Origin: Flaccisagitta enflata
Taxonomy: Eukaryota > Chaetognatha > Sagittoidea > Aphragmophora
DNA: 64,000 bases
Direction: 5' to 3'
Assembly: GCA_965153355.1 (NCBI GenBank)
Contig: OZ231127.1
Coordinates: 48,422,001 to 48,486,000, forward strand
Positions 39,090 through 53,231 of the stretch are shown in pieces (position 1 is the stretch's first letter; the number at the start of each line of letters is the position of its first letter). The notes under the pieces are model-generated. The model was given only the letters and a program-made list of their open reading frames with translations, did not search any database and was not told the DNA's origin. The position numbers and the translations under genes are program-made.

Positions 39090-39237
39090 CAAAGCCATAT
39101 ACCAGGCACCAGAGTTGCACCGCTGGGCAGGGGCAGTAAAGCAAAAACTGCTTGCAATTCAGGATCGTGATGGATGGACCAACCCACCTACTGATCTACT
39201 GACCCACACAGCAAGGTGTAATCACATATCCGCGACT
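39090..39237 (+). mobile_element. family-1 element, decayed
   Basis: caaagccatataccaggcac, agagttgcaccgctgggcag, ggggcag, accaacccacctactg core, ends atccgcgact|aaaaa. The hairpin's left arm is eroded. Confidence 0.6.
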
Positions 39238-39838
39238 AAAAATATGCAAGGATCAAAATTTCTTATCCATTAGCAGTGAATTTCCATTACACTTGGATTC
39301 AGTAGCTGGATGTAATGGTGCCAACCATTTGATTAACAGAGGGACAGACTAACCAGGGGAGTAATCCATACTTGTAACTCAGATTTAGACAAAGGTTAAG
39401 AGTATTTTATTACCTCAAAGATTGAAAGAATAATGGTCTTGAATGAAAGAATTAATGTTTTTATCATCAATTCTAACTTATTTTCCCCATCTAGAATATA
39501 CAATAAGTCTAGCTACTAATTTGGAATGTACGAACAATTTTTTAGCTACCATCTGGAAGGTTGGAGCACTCCATCTGGAATTTTGAGCCAAGGCCAGGTT
39601 GGTATCAGAGATTGCATGTGATAATTTATGCTTCACTCTATGCCACTATAGGGCTCAGTCCCTTGTCAAAATGCGCTCTAGCGAAGCTCTACTGTAATCG
39701 AATTTTCCACAGTATTCATTTCATGCATATTGAGCGATTCTGATTCTTGCTGCTGCCATTTCAATGAATTTTGTCAATGAAAACCTGTGTCTATTGTCTA
39801 TGAATGGGCGGTGATGATGTGATGTCCATTCTTAACTA

Positions 39839-40713
39839 CCGTATTTCCTGCATTCATCCTCCCCCCTCTCATTAGCGCCCCCCTTTTTCCTGAAAGAGTA
39901 AGCCTATGTCAAACATAAGCCTCTAAGGGTATGTTTTTTTACAACATTGCCTCTGGTGATTAGCTTATCTTTTGGTCACTAATTCATCCTCAGGTGATTT
40001 ACCATTTCTAACAGTTGGAATGAAATACCACAAAAATTTTTAATTAAAGATTTTGGCGTTGACATAAGATTTTTTGAGGGGGCTGTTTCAAGAAGAAGAG
40101 AGTTTCAGTTTCTTGCTATTTTTGGTATATCAGGAGTATGAGAAGGTGCCCAGATGGATATAATAATATGGTCTCCTTACCGGACTATATAATTTGGTCT
40201 CCTTTGCACTGCCATATTCATCAAGTATTTTCTTGTGGTCTGCATATCTCTTGTAAAGACAAAAATTCGTGACTTTTTTCCAAATGTTGCATTACTTTTG
40301 TCCAGTTTTGTAAAAATTTCTGAAGAGGGAGTATTTTTTCAGAAATTCTAAAAATAGTTGTGATGGGTCCGGATTAAACACCAGTTAGAGCTCCAAAGGC
40401 TCTTGTCCTTATTTTAGATGTTGTCGAGTTGTAACGTTGTCCAACTTTCATGGATCTTTGTCATAAATTCTATTAACTTTTTTGTTAATTAAGTTTTTTT
40501 TTACAGAAACCTTATAAGTCTAGCATAAGATGCATCAATGCATCATTCTCTGTTATACTATTTTGCTAAACTGCATTAAAAAAGGATTTGTGAAAAAGAG
40601 TAGGTTTGAAAAGTAATATTAATGTCTGTTTAAATAAAGGGGCGCTTATTGCAGGTAAAAAAAATTTCATCTCAATTTCAAAAGCGCCCGGGCGCTAAGT
40701 ACAGGAAATACGG
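39839..40713. mobile_element. TIR element with TA duplication, 875 bp
   Basis: Ends CCGTATTTCCTG and CAGGAAATACGG, each flanked by TA (39837-39838, 40714-40715). Subterminal gcgccccc and gggcgct blocks are inverted as well. No transposase; Tc1/mariner-like by TA target, family otherwise undecided. Confidence 0.78.
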
Positions 40714-40715
40714 TA

Positions 40716-41500
40716 TCATTATATTAATTGAGCAAATGACGCCCGTTGATTACCCTAACAAGGGGATGACGGCAATGATATTGACACCAATGACAAAGTG
40801 ATGGCGACAACGGAAATTAGACTATGGAATTTCAGTCACCTGGGGACACAAGAAAAATAACAACCTACGAAAATCAATTATTGGAAACGGTTGAATGGGT
40901 TTTGAGAATTTGTCGTCCTTCCCTCAGTTGACTGCTTCAAATAACGTGTTTGCAATTTATCCCTTTGTCCCGCTAACCCATTATGGAGTGAAAAAATTAT
41001 AAAGATGACCGCTTTTCTTTTCTCAAAATTCATTTGTCTTCCGTTTTTTTTAGCTCTCAAAGTTTCCCACAGAGATCAATGGGGAAGCTAATTTCCCCAT
41101 GCTCTTTCGTTGCTAAAGAGACTAACAATTGGCATTAAAAATCTCCTATTAAACAAAAATCATTCACAAAACAAAGACGTTAATGTTGTTGGTGTTGCCT
41201 GCTACACAGATGAATGGCCTAAATGACATACAGGAAGATGTTTATGGCGTTACGAGCGAACTTGAGCCTGACAATATCTCCCACAGCATTATGCAAATTA
41301 GGACGTAAAAGAAGGCTGCTAAAAAAACGAAAGATAGATTATTTTTGAAAAAAGAAAAATGGTTAGGGCCTTGAAATTACTCCCTCTGTCTTGGGTAAGC
41401 GGGACAAGAAGAAATGCCAAACTTTTGCTATGTGAAGCGCCTAATTCCCTCAGTTTTTGAATATCATTTATGATTCATCATCAATGATTTTTCATCAATG
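40716..41500. other. unique sequence, no gene seen
   Basis: AT-rich; small inverted motif ggggaagctaatttcccc near 41090. No coding signal. Confidence 0.55.
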
Positions 41501-41501
41501 A

Positions 41502-41504
<3 letters not shown>

Positions 41505-41574
<70 letters not shown>

Positions 41575-41610
41575 GTATCCTCATTAATACTCATCATCAT
41601 CATCAGCATT

Positions 41611-41641
<31 letters not shown>

Positions 41642-41706
41642 ATACCATCATCATTATCGCCATCACCACCATCGTCATCAATCATCATTATCATCATCAT
41701 CATCAT
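41505..41706. repeat. (ATC)n microsatellite
   Basis: Trinucleotide atc with interruptions at 41575-41600 and 41640-41690. Confidence 0.95.
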
Positions 41707-42061
41707 CTGATTATCTCCGAATTTTGGCGGCGATGCGTATTCAATTCTTGATTCTGTTGGATTTTTTTCAAACCTGCCTGACGTAAATATTTGCCTTGCT
41801 CTCGAGTTTTCTTGTTCTTGTAACTTGGCGAGGGATTCAAGACTTATCTTTTTTTTTTCTACTTCAGTTTTTGGCGTGATTTTATACACAACAAAGATTT
41901 CGTTTGAATTCCTTAGCTGGAAATCGGGGTGGCTCAAACGGGAGCAACGGCAGCACTGAGGCGCAAACGGCAGCATACGGCAGTTTCAGCGCAAAGAAGC
42001 TACACTGACAAGTTTCTGTGGTTGTCAGTGACAATAACAGCAACCACAACCATGGCAACTT

Positions 42062-42318
<257 letters not shown>

Positions 42319-42421
42319 ATAACAACAACAACAATCAGAACAACGAAAACAACAGTTAACAACCACAACGACAACGCAACGACAACAGCTGTTTCATTCG
42401 CAATGTCAAAAGACAGAAAAA

Positions 42422-42667
42422 CAAGTGACGCAGGGTCACATTTTGTTGCGGACGGGTGGGCAGGGGCGTTCAACCCCCATTCATACAGCCCTTATAGCCC
42501 CCCCCCCCCACACACATACAAATACATACACATGATGTATCTAAAATGTTCGTTTTTCCCTTTTCGACTTGATCATTACAGCCTGATGGACAAACAGAGG
42601 GATGAACGGACTGACCGACGGGCGGATGGATGGACAAAGCCTCTTATAGCGGTGCGTGTCCGTGGTT
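42422..42667 (+). mobile_element. family-1 element, diverged
   Basis: caagtgacgcaggg, gttgcggacgggtgggcagg, ggcg; ctgaccgacgggcggatgg core; ends gcgtgtccgtggtt|aaaaaa with a partly decayed hairpin. Confidence 0.65.
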
Positions 42668-42687
42668 AAAAAACATGTATAGAATAA

Positions 42688-42866
42688 CCAGGCCGGCTGC
42701 TCAATTCGCGTGCGGGAGGGCAGGGGCCGTATTTGAGGTTACTAGAACATTTGGGCAAGAGCAGTGAGGACACAGACCGTAATAAAAAACGTAAAACGTC
42801 ACGACCGACCAACAAACGGATGGACGGACAGTCAAAGCGGGGTGTAGACTCGCGTAGCATGCGACT
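42688..42866 (+). mobile_element. family-1 element
   Basis: ccaggccggctgctcaattc, gcgtgcgggagggcaggggc; acgaccgaccaac and gatggacggaca core; ends actcgcgtagcatgcgact|aaaaa. Lies 20 bp from the previous element in the same orientation. Confidence 0.75.
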
Positions 42867-43043
42867 AAAAACTTATAAAAGCCGGAGATGAAAAACATGT
42901 AGTCGTGGTCTGTGGAGCATCAAGTAAATATTTCTCGTTGTTTTTCCATTTTTCACTTCATCGTAATTTGCAATTGATCCACTTCTGGCAACAGAATTGC
43001 AGAAATAAAAATCTCTTATCCACTTTTTCTTCTGGTTTTTTTT

Positions 43044-43284
<241 letters not shown>

Positions 43285-43678
43285 TCAATTGAAAGACCCA
43301 ATTTCTGGGATAATTACAGTGCACTGAATGGAACACTTTCAATAGAGAAACAAAATTTTAACAAGAATAGAATTTTCTAAATCATCGGACTTGGATGAAA
43401 AGGGCTACAGAATCAGGGGACACAACCAGTGTTATTGAATCTCTGTGGACCAAGCAAAGCACTTATGGTAAGGCAAATATGTGGCCAGCAAGTTGATGAT
43501 GAGTAAAAATATTGGCTGTTGTTCCTTACGAGTAATTCATTCATTCATTCATTCATTCATTCATTCCTTCATTCATTCCTTCATTCTTTTTTTTTTTCTT
43601 TTTTTTTTGTTCATTCTTTACTTCCTGCCGTCTACCCTTATTCCCCTGCTCGTTAGTTAACAAATTTGTTACATTTTT

Positions 43679-43818
43679 AGTCGCGGACACGCGACTCTAC
43701 ACCTTGTCGGTCGGTAGGTCTGTAGGTCGGTGAGTAACCTTTTTAAATTGCAAGCGGTTTTTTGCATTACCACCCCTGCCAAACCGTCCGCGACTGTCCT
43801 GCCGTGTATCCGGCCTTG
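43679..43818 (-). mobile_element. family-1 element
   Basis: tttttAGTCGCGGACACGCGACT, gtcggtcggtaggtctg core, cccctgccaaaccgtccgcg, gccgtgtatccggccttG|ttt. Confidence 0.84.
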
Positions 43819-43892
43819 TTTTCTTCTTTGTTACATGGAGCATCACAAGACTAAAAAAAGTACTATATCTCTGCTTAGTGCGTTGTAGCAAG

Positions 43893-44318
<426 letters not shown>

Positions 44319-44319
44319 C

Positions 44320-45054
44320 ATACAGACAGAAACATAGGGAGACAAAAATTATTGATGAATAGGCTCAAACTGTCAAGACAGATGGGGACAGACAGACTGA
44401 GACTAAATCCAGATGTACTCCTTTTTTGGAGGTCCCTGACCCTTTTCGTAACCTCTGCGTCCAAAGAAGCGCCTTTTTCGTGTTGTTTTGGCTTTTTTCA
44501 TCTCTTGTTGGGATTTTTTTTCTTTTTTTTCTTTTTTTGAGATTTTCCTGCGATGAAAAATTAAAGGGTAAGGAGAAAAAAAACAAACTATCCACTACAC
44601 TTTTGGTATTATTGAAAAAAGAGAACTTTCCCGTAAGAGTTTTTGATAGTTTTCGGTCGGTCCGCCCGACTTTCATCTTGATGGGGACAATTGACATCTA
44701 GCATTAATGTTTTTTTAGTTTAGTGTATCCTTATGACAAGTGGAACAATGCGGCCCACAGGCTTTACTGAACCGAAACTGTACACTATTTCTCTTGCTTT
44801 TACCACGTTTGTACATCAAATAAAACAACACCATTTTATGCTTTCATCATTTCATTCCTACAGTTACTTAAGATGACGCGTCAATATTGGCTTTTTCTCT
44901 TTGCACATCAGTGGATTATTCTTTTGATAGGGTGAAAGGGCGTGTCTACTGTGTCTCTAACATGATATGACCGCATCAAATTGCAGAAGTCATCATTTCG
45001 GCCCCTTAAAGGCAAAAATATTGCTGAGTTTTCAAAAAGAAATAACAAACCTAA
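44320..45054. other. unique sequence, no gene seen
   Basis: No coding signal or clear repeat. Confidence 0.55.
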
Positions 45055-45162
45055 CAAGGCCAAGTAGGCCAATAAGGTGCGACGTTTGGATTGTCGAACG
45101 AATGCGTTACAGACCGACCAACCAACGGATACAGCCAGTTATAGAGGTGCTTTGTCGCACCT
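45055..45162 (+). mobile_element. family-1b element (AGGTGC hairpin)
   Basis: CAAGGCCAAGTAGGCC, aataAGGTGCGACG, accgaccaaccaac core, ends with hairpin AGGTGCTTTGTCGCACCT. Same plan as family 1 with a different stem, and the inner motif agrees with that stem. Confidence 0.78.
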
Positions 45163-45479
45163 ACTAAGCTGCAAAAGAAGTGATGAGTATTCTGAAAAAG
45201 CTACTTTGTGATGAGGCCGACATTCTTGCCTAGAAGCATAACGTTCTGCCTCAAAGCCCCAAAGCCCGCCCCCAAAGCGCGCCTTGTGTCCCAGCTCTAT
45301 CCATTGCCTTGAGGTCCAACTGCCTAATTCCTAACTCCATAGCCTGAAACCGAGCTTGGAGAAGGGCTACTACTCTTTTCAGGGCTGCTGCTCTTACTAT
45401 CTTATATTATTCACAAATCTTTTTTTACTTCTACATTTATATATGCCAGGAACAATTAACTATAAAGCAGCCTTGCAGA

Positions 45480-45680
45480 ATAGATCTCCCGCTCTAAAAA
45501 AAAACTATGATAAAGGCCTGCCTCCGTTAAAAATTGAGCTCTGGACCCCAGATCAGATTGGTTCCATTGGAAATAATTTACACAATTCTTTTAAATAAGA
45601 CCCATCTGGGGTCAGTTGCTTTATTCATTAAGTTGCAGCTCTCTTCCAAAGTTGTTTGGAGCGGGAGATTCTGTCCGCCA
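45480..45680. other. small inverted repeat
   Basis: agatctcccgctct and accccagat on the left recur as atctggggt and agcgggagattct on the right. Confidence 0.6.
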
Positions 45681-45969
45681 AGATCGTAAATCCATTGTAT
45701 TAAAGGCACAGATGGCTTGGTAAGTTCGGATTTTCAAATTGTTACACCTAGCAATTATCTTTGAACAACGTAATAAAAAGTTGCCACTGGCTTACAGTCA
45801 CAATGCACCTGCACCTTTGCCTTGGTCTCGCGTGCTGGCGCGTGTTTTCCGCGTTTACGAAACCACCTCGCATTTTATCTGCATCTGAAGTCTCTCAAGA
45901 CATGTTGTGACTTTTGCGAAAACGGCGGCGTGCATAAAACTTATATTCACGTAGCGGCGCATAATCAAG

Positions 45970-46420
<451 letters not shown>

Positions 46421-46621
46421 ACAATTAGAGGTAGAGCTCAGGCACGATTAGCTAAGCAGATCGACCAAAAAGAGATTTTTTTAGGCGAAGAAATCAAGTG
46501 TAACGATGAAACAGCTTACGCAATCACAAAGACCAACAGACGCACACAGACACATTGACAGCAACAATGACAGGCACTCACCAATAAAGACACATAAAAG
46601 CAAAAACACACTAAGACATTT

Positions 46622-46817
<196 letters not shown>

Positions 46818-47396
46818 GCTGGTTCGCTGGTTCGCGTAAACACATTCACACTGGCGCACATAACACAGTCAGACTTACAAACTGTCAGGATATAACAACG
46901 GAGCGTTTATTCAAATTGTGGATAATTCACAACAGGCAAGTCGCTTTTGCCTCTCTGCTGTGCTGTGCTGCAGCAAAAGCGAAGCAGCGATTCCCCTGAA
47001 GTAGATTCTGATCTCGTAATTCATGTAATAATCATGAGGATCTCATCATAAAAGAGAAATCCCTCTTTTCACGGGGGAATCTTTGTCTAGAGTTCCAATT
47101 ACTGGTTTAAATTTTACAAGCGACTGTAGTATGTTCAATCTGCTTTGCCTGTCCTTCAAATTTCTGTCCATAGATGGATTGGGTGATGGGTCGGATGGTC
47201 CGTTCATCGCAACAATATATTTTGTTTATAAAAAAGATCGTCTCAATTCTTTTTTACGTTAATCAAGTTATCTTTAGGACTCATGTTTAGGAGATTGGTC
47301 ATTTGGATCATTTGTACAATGAAACGATGTCATGATTATCTTCATCATCATAATCTTCACCTCATCGTCCTCGTCATCGTCGTTGTTGTGGTCGAC
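46818..47396. other. unique sequence, no gene seen
   Basis: Nothing recognisable beyond short tgctgtgctgtgctg repeats near 46962. Confidence 0.55.
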
Positions 47397-47398
47397 GA

Positions 47399-47479
<81 letters not shown>

Positions 47480-47511
47480 GATGTCGATGACGGTGTCAGA
47501 GACATGATTTT

Positions 47512-47602
<91 letters not shown>
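47397..47602. repeat. (ATC)n and (TC)n microsatellites
   Basis: (ATC)n 47397-47479 and (TC)n 47513-47602. Confidence 0.96.
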
Positions 47603-47608
<6 letters not shown>

Positions 47609-48039
47609 ATGATCCAGTAAAAGCTAACTCGTCCAAAGGCGTCGGGTAATAAAGATTTTGCTGTTCGCATGGACACGCCTCCATAAGGTTTCTCTCAAGA
47701 TGCTAATTACAACGGAAATGAATCTAGCCATTCTGCATCCAGTACTTAGTATTTAGTCTATTTACCAATACCATGTGACCATGTACTACGCATCGATACG
47801 CGCATATACGCATTGACAACGGAAAGAGAAAGAGACATTGCCATTTTGACGCTTGGATGCGGTAACGATTCTGTTCCAAACAGAAGCATCTTTACTCAAT
47901 GGCAAAGTCATGTCACGGCTCGCACAGAAAACTCGCGGCCTTGAGGCTTGAGCACTGCGCCCCGAATTCAGAGAGTCATTTCAACGTTCGTCAATTATCT
48001 TGAATTTTCGTTATCATTTCTTCTTCTTCATCAATTCAT
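47603..48039. other. unique sequence, no gene seen
   Basis: No coding signal found. Confidence 0.5.
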
Positions 48040-48157
48040 ACATTCATTCATACATTCATTCATTCATTCATTCATTCATTTATTCATTCATTCATTCATT
48101 CATTCATTCATTCATTCATTCATTCATTCATTCATTCATTCATTCATTCATTCATTA
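48040..48157. repeat. (ATTC)n microsatellite
   Basis: About 28 units of ttca with rare variants. Confidence 0.96.
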
Positions 48158-48754
48158 TAGATGTATCTATTGCATGAAAGTTGGACAACATTACTACTAA
48201 ACCAACAACTGGAATAAGGGCAGTAATTTTTGCCAAAGCATGAATCATTACATGGTTCAGCCATTACAGGCAATCAGTATTGGACAATCATCTTTTCTTT
48301 GAATTATGAGGAAACAGTATAATACGGTTCAATGCTATAAAGGCATTATAGTGCGGTTCAATTCCACAAGAGCAGGAAAAACTTAGTTTGAACAGAGTTT
48401 GAATGGTTGGATTGTTTGTTTTTTTTCTTCTGCTTTGGCGGAGTCAGCCAGAAGCGTGCTGCAATTGCCAAATTTCACACTCCTAAATAATTCAATTATG
48501 AGCACTGTGATGCTTGCTTTTTACACCGTCGCTCTTTATTACATGTAACAGGGCATTTTCTTTTTCTTGACGCGTTTTTGCTTCCGTCTCACGCTTGCGC
48601 GATCGTAAATCATTTTGAAGAGACTCATTTTCTCGACCAGAAACGTTTTCTTCCCATAACTCGTCAAGTCTCGCCAGTCGCAGCAAACATTTTACAGAAA
48701 GCCACCGACGAAAAAAAGAAAGGAAAAAAAAGAAAAAAAAAAGAAAGAAAAGAA
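48158..48754. other. unique sequence, no supported gene
   Basis: The minus strand has an open charged stretch (48492-48686) but without an ATG or splice signals. Confidence 0.45.
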
Positions 48755-48866
48755 CAAGGCCAAGAAGGCCAATAAGGTGCGACGTGTGGATCGTCGAACG
48801 AATGCGTTACCGACCGACAGACCGAAAGACGGACACAGCCAGTTATAGAGGTGCTTTGTCGCACCT
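48755..48866 (+). mobile_element. family-1b element (AGGTGC hairpin)
   Basis: CAAGGCCAAGAAGGCC, aataAGGTGCGACG, accgaccgacagaccg core, hairpin AGGTGCTTTGTCGCACCT|aaaaa. About 90% identical to the copy at 45055, sharing gtcgaacgaatgcgtta. Confidence 0.84.
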
Positions 48867-48949
48867 AAAAACTGCTTCTCCTTATCGATCCTTTTCTTAT
48901 TTCCTTTTAATCCCATTTATTTGTCATTTTCTTTCATTCATCTATTTTT

Positions 48950-48992
48950 TCATTCTTTTTTTCATTTTTCTTTCCTTCTTTCTTTCTTTCCT

Positions 48993-49024
<32 letters not shown>

Positions 49025-49028
49025 TCCT

Positions 49029-49092
<64 letters not shown>

Positions 49093-49145
49093 GCTTGCTT
49101 GCTTGCTTGCTTGCTTTCTTTCTATCTGTCTTTCTGTCTGTCTTT
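48950..49145. repeat. (CTTT)n and (GCTT)n microsatellites
   Basis: ctttctttc with a short gcttgcttgc block at 49092-49115. Confidence 0.95.
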
Positions 49146-49366
49146 TACTCAAAGACGAAAAGACAATTTCAGGGCAAGCAGATTTTCTCTGCTGAGTCTA
49201 CCCAAATGCCTATGACAAGTAGACCTTCCTTGTTTTTAGGCATTGGGGGGGGGGGGGTCGGTAACAACGAACTTTGGAAATACCAGTCGGACATATGGCC
49301 AAAGTGTGCACAAAAACAATATATAAACACATGTGAAAGGAAAAAGGGGTAATACCATATCATTTA

Positions 49367-49470
49367 CAGTCGTGCCACACCCCTTATTTACATTATAATG
49401 AATAGGGAGAAGGAAGAGGAAGAGGAAGGTCCTATACTTTACTACGGAAAAGGTAGGGTTGGCACGACTG
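49367..49470. mobile_element. very short MITE, TA duplication, 104 bp
   Basis: Ends CAGTCGTGCCA and TGGCACGACTG, flanked by TA on both sides (49365-49366, 49471-49472). Outside these, tatcatt and aatgata are also inverted, so the target itself was a palindrome. Confidence 0.82.
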
Positions 49471-49601
49471 TAAATGATATAGTCTCATGAATTTTTCCTT
49501 TTAGTTATTAGGTTCATTTGTGATTGCGCATGGTCTGTTGATATGTCCGATTGGCATTTCCAAAGTTGGTTGATACCGACCCCCCCATTAGGCATGATCA
49601 T

Positions 49602-50033
<432 letters not shown>

Positions 50034-50228
50034 TGTGGATGGTGAGTAACATCTGAATGATACAAAATAAATTGCATGCAGTTTTGAGGTGTACATAGAT
50101 TGGCTTTTTCTTCAACTACCTCTCCTCGGGCGGAGGAAGTTGTTCGTTTTTCTCAACTAAGCTCTATGGTGGAAAAAGAAGGTTAGGAGGTTGGAACCAT
50201 TTTTCTTGTTTTCTTCTGTTTGTCAAAA

Positions 50229-50278
<50 letters not shown>

Positions 50279-50741
50279 ACGATTGACGTTTTCTTCATGA
50301 AATTCTGAGTCAGCGCAAACCAAACCAAACCGTTTTATACATAGGAAAGCGCACAAACTCTATTACCATGAAGTTGTTTGCACCATTACACTCGCGAGCT
50401 TGTCTACTTATATGCTTACTTTAGACATCATTCATATCGAAAATGTGGAGTAAGTTTTTGGTCGAAAGGATGTATGACGAAGTCATTGACTTACATTTCC
50501 TGCAATTTGCTAATGCAGGTATCTAATTATCTATACATCCAAGTGGTTTTTGTCATTTAGTCTTGATTGAATTTCGGTGCAACACATTTCCATGACGTAC
50601 CGCTCAAAAAGCACCTGTTCAGATTTTAATGTCACGGCAACAGTTGTAAAGTTTAACTATGAATTTGAAAAGCACACCCGCAGTTGCATGAATTCAAAAA
50701 TTGTGAAAAGCATTTTTCACCACTGTTTTTTCCTTTTTTTT
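50034..50741. other. unique sequence with a short (CT)n
   Basis: (CT)n at 50232-50277. No coding signal. Confidence 0.55.
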
Positions 50742-50957
50742 AGTTGCGGACACGCAACTCTACAAGCGGCTTTGTCCGTCCCTTGGTCTGTCGGTCGGTC
50801 CGTCCGTCGGTCCGTCGGTCCGTAGAGGTGATCGAGTCGAAAAGTGGAAAAATGAGCGTCTTGGAACTTTTTAGGTATGTTTGTGTATGGAGTGTGGTTT
50901 GGGATGTGGATAGGGGTTGGATGCCCCTGCCCACCCGTCCGCAACGATACTATCTTG
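50742..50957 (-). mobile_element. family-1 element, far end shortened
   Basis: tttttAGTTGCGGACACGCAACT, tcggtcggtccgtccgtcgg core, gagtcgaaaagtgg, cccctgcccacccgtccg, gcaac, then atactatcttgg in place of the usual gtatccggccttg. Confidence 0.76.
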
Positions 50958-51466
50958 GAAAAAATGAAATTACATATTTGGTGCTTGCATCAGAAAGGGC
51001 ATGCTTTAGAAAAGAGTATCCAGCCATTTTCGAGTAAAATGCCACCACACATTTTTTTTTTCAAATTCTGAAAAACAACACTGCCACTGTTTTTGATGTA
51101 GAATCCAAACCGATAGAGCTATGAGTCTCTGCTTGGCGGCAAGGAGATAGCCCTAATCAATATCTTCAAAATGGTCACCGATTTTCTTATCAAATTTCGC
51201 ATATAAAAGCTACACTGTAAGTCTGTAAATAAATGTCATGCATGTTTATTCAATTCAAGTTTTTTTTTTCCATTTCATAAAATCAACATTTTATTTATAT
51301 ATCTATGTAAAATCAAAATGAATAAAGTTATAAGCCTCAGCTTGGCGCCATTTGCTAGCCCCGTTTACTAGCTTGACAATGGTCACCAATTTTGATATCA
51401 AATCATATATATCAAAGCTATAATATAACAAAACGTCCTGGACTTTTATTATTACTTGTTTACTTC
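50958..51466. other. unique sequence, no gene seen
   Basis: Two related stretches (gagtctctgcttggcggcaa near 51123, aagcctcagcttggcgccat near 51333) suggest an old duplication. Confidence 0.5.
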
Positions 51467-51642
51467 TACAGTACGATGGAAGCAATGAGCTCCTCAGAAA
51501 GAGGGTCATTTCCTGCTTCCGCATTTGAATGAAGTAGCTCGACCGATGGTTTTCTTGAAAGCTGGTGGGCCAGAGCATTGCGTGAATATAGTTATATGAC
51601 TCTAGCCGTAACTGTTGACCAAAAAGAAAAAAAGTCCATCAC

Positions 51643-51727
51643 CTGTCCAGATTCGAACCCGCTACTTAGAAGAGAAAATTCTCATCCCAAGTCGAACGCG
51701 CTAACAATAAAGCTACCGCGCCGCGGA
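51643..51727 (-). other. tRNA-like module (left arm)
   Basis: On the minus strand: gcgcggtagctttattgtta, gcgcgttcgacttggg, then gcgggttcgaatctgg. The first resembles an A box and GGTTCGAATC is a good B box. The anticodon arm is poorly paired and the variable region is long, so this is a tRNA-derived SINE head or pseudogene. Confidence 0.65.
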
Positions 51728-53072
51728 TAGTTGGATGATGCCAATTGTTCGTTTTGTTTTAATTGACTTTGCGCGTCTCAACTTAAACTCGAATGAACGC
51801 GAAAGTTTGTTTCGTTCGTTTAGCTCAGCCGAAAATTTTACCTCCTGTATGTTTTGTTTCATAAAATGGCTTTAAATTATCGCAGAAACTTTTTTAAAAA
51901 AAGGAATTAAAGGATTTTTAAAGATCTATCGAATAGTGCTGGTTTCATGTCGATCACACATGCACTGCAAGGAAAGGAGTGGTTCAAAGCCAAATTAAGA
52001 AAAACGCTGGAAATTTTCAAATCCCTTCGTCCCGACATGTCATTCACATTGAAATCTTTACTAAGGATTCCTATTGGGAACCTACTTTTTAAAACAAATT
52101 TTCTTACTAAAAGTATTAACTATCCGACATTTTTCTAACCATGGATACGCATATTGATAGGTATATAAAGAAAACATGCAGGCAGGAAGTGTTTTTTTTT
52201 TTAACAGGTGTGAGGTGTATCTCGCGATCTCTCAATTCCAGGTAATACGTCACCGAATTTAGGAACGTTCATGAATGGAGAATAAACACTATTTCATATT
52301 TAATGTTTTAATTAACTATTGACAAATGTATAAATACAGTGTTTAAGCAAATATTATAGTATTAAAAACCAAAAAAAAACATGTTTATGAACACTAAAAT
52401 TAACAATTTTTATGAATATTTTTATAGGTAATCTAATAAAATATTGATTTTGCTGTTTTTATAAAATATGTATCAATTTGATTATCTACTCCAAGTATAG
52501 AGAATAGATTATAAAAAAATCAATGCAAAAATTAATGAAATTTTGTTCTATAAAAACATTTTTATTATAATAAGATTTTTTAAGAAATTTACATCAGTAA
52601 AAATTTTATTAATATAAATTTTGATGAAAAAATTCATAAAAAAAAAATTTTAAAAACAAAGTATTTCTTACTGAAAAAATTTTACAATTAAAAATTAATA
52701 TTATAAAAAATTACAAAAAATTAAAAATATTGATGAACAACAACAATAAATGTTCATAAATGAGTTTTATTATTCACTCAAAGATAAACATTTTTTCACA
52801 ATTCACAAACAAAATTAATCAACAATTATTTATAAATATTTTTAAATATCTATGAAAAATATAAATCATCTCCCGTTCGTGATCGTCCCATAATTCGCTG
52901 ACGGACTACCTCCACTTTTTTCCCCTGCGCTCCTCGCTTGACTGCTGCTTACAATTACAAGCTGCGCCGAAGCTTTGGTCTAATGCTGCTGCTGCTGCTG
53001 CTTCAGACTGAGGCCGCATCGCTACAGCAGACCAGACGAGTTCGTTGTTGGCTAACAGTTATGAATATTTTT

Positions 53073-53231
53073 AGTCGCGTGCACGCGACTCTACAACCCG
53101 CTTTGTCCGTCCGTTGGTCGGTCGGTCACAATTTTTATGATTTTATTACTTTGACCTCCCTGCTCCTGCCCAAATGGTCTGGTGACCTCAAATATGGCCC
53201 CTGCCCACCCGCACGCGTGTATCCAGCCTTG
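53073..53231 (-). mobile_element. family-1 element
   Basis: tttttAGTCGCGTGCACGCGACT, gtccgtccgttggtcggtcg core, cccctgcccacccgcacgcg, tgtatccagccttG. The stem variant GCGTGC is matched by gcacgcg inside. Nested in the 3.2-kb element. Confidence 0.84.

Larger units (their letters stand above)
37880..39640. mobile_element. inverted-repeat element with tagctac motifs
   Basis: Left tgctctgataccaacttggc is inverted at right as gccaaggccaggttggtatc; both arms repeat tagctact (37910-38025, 39510-39550). Contains a 500-bp palindrome and a family-1 element. Ends and target duplication not resolved. Confidence 0.55.

Noticed and set aside
41584-41976. Charged open stretch on the minus strand (VYKITPKTEVEKKKISLES and following)
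   Set aside because: Looks somewhat protein-like but has no convincing splice sites, no family match I recognise, and ends in (ATC)n.
48492-48686. Charged open stretch on the minus strand (ARLDELWEENVSGRENESLQ and following)
   Set aside because: No ATG in frame, no acceptor with a good AG, and the upstream sequence is an A/T homopolymer tract.
51643-51727. Functional tRNA gene
   Set aside because: The B box is good, but the anticodon arm and acceptor stem do not pair well and the variable region is too long.
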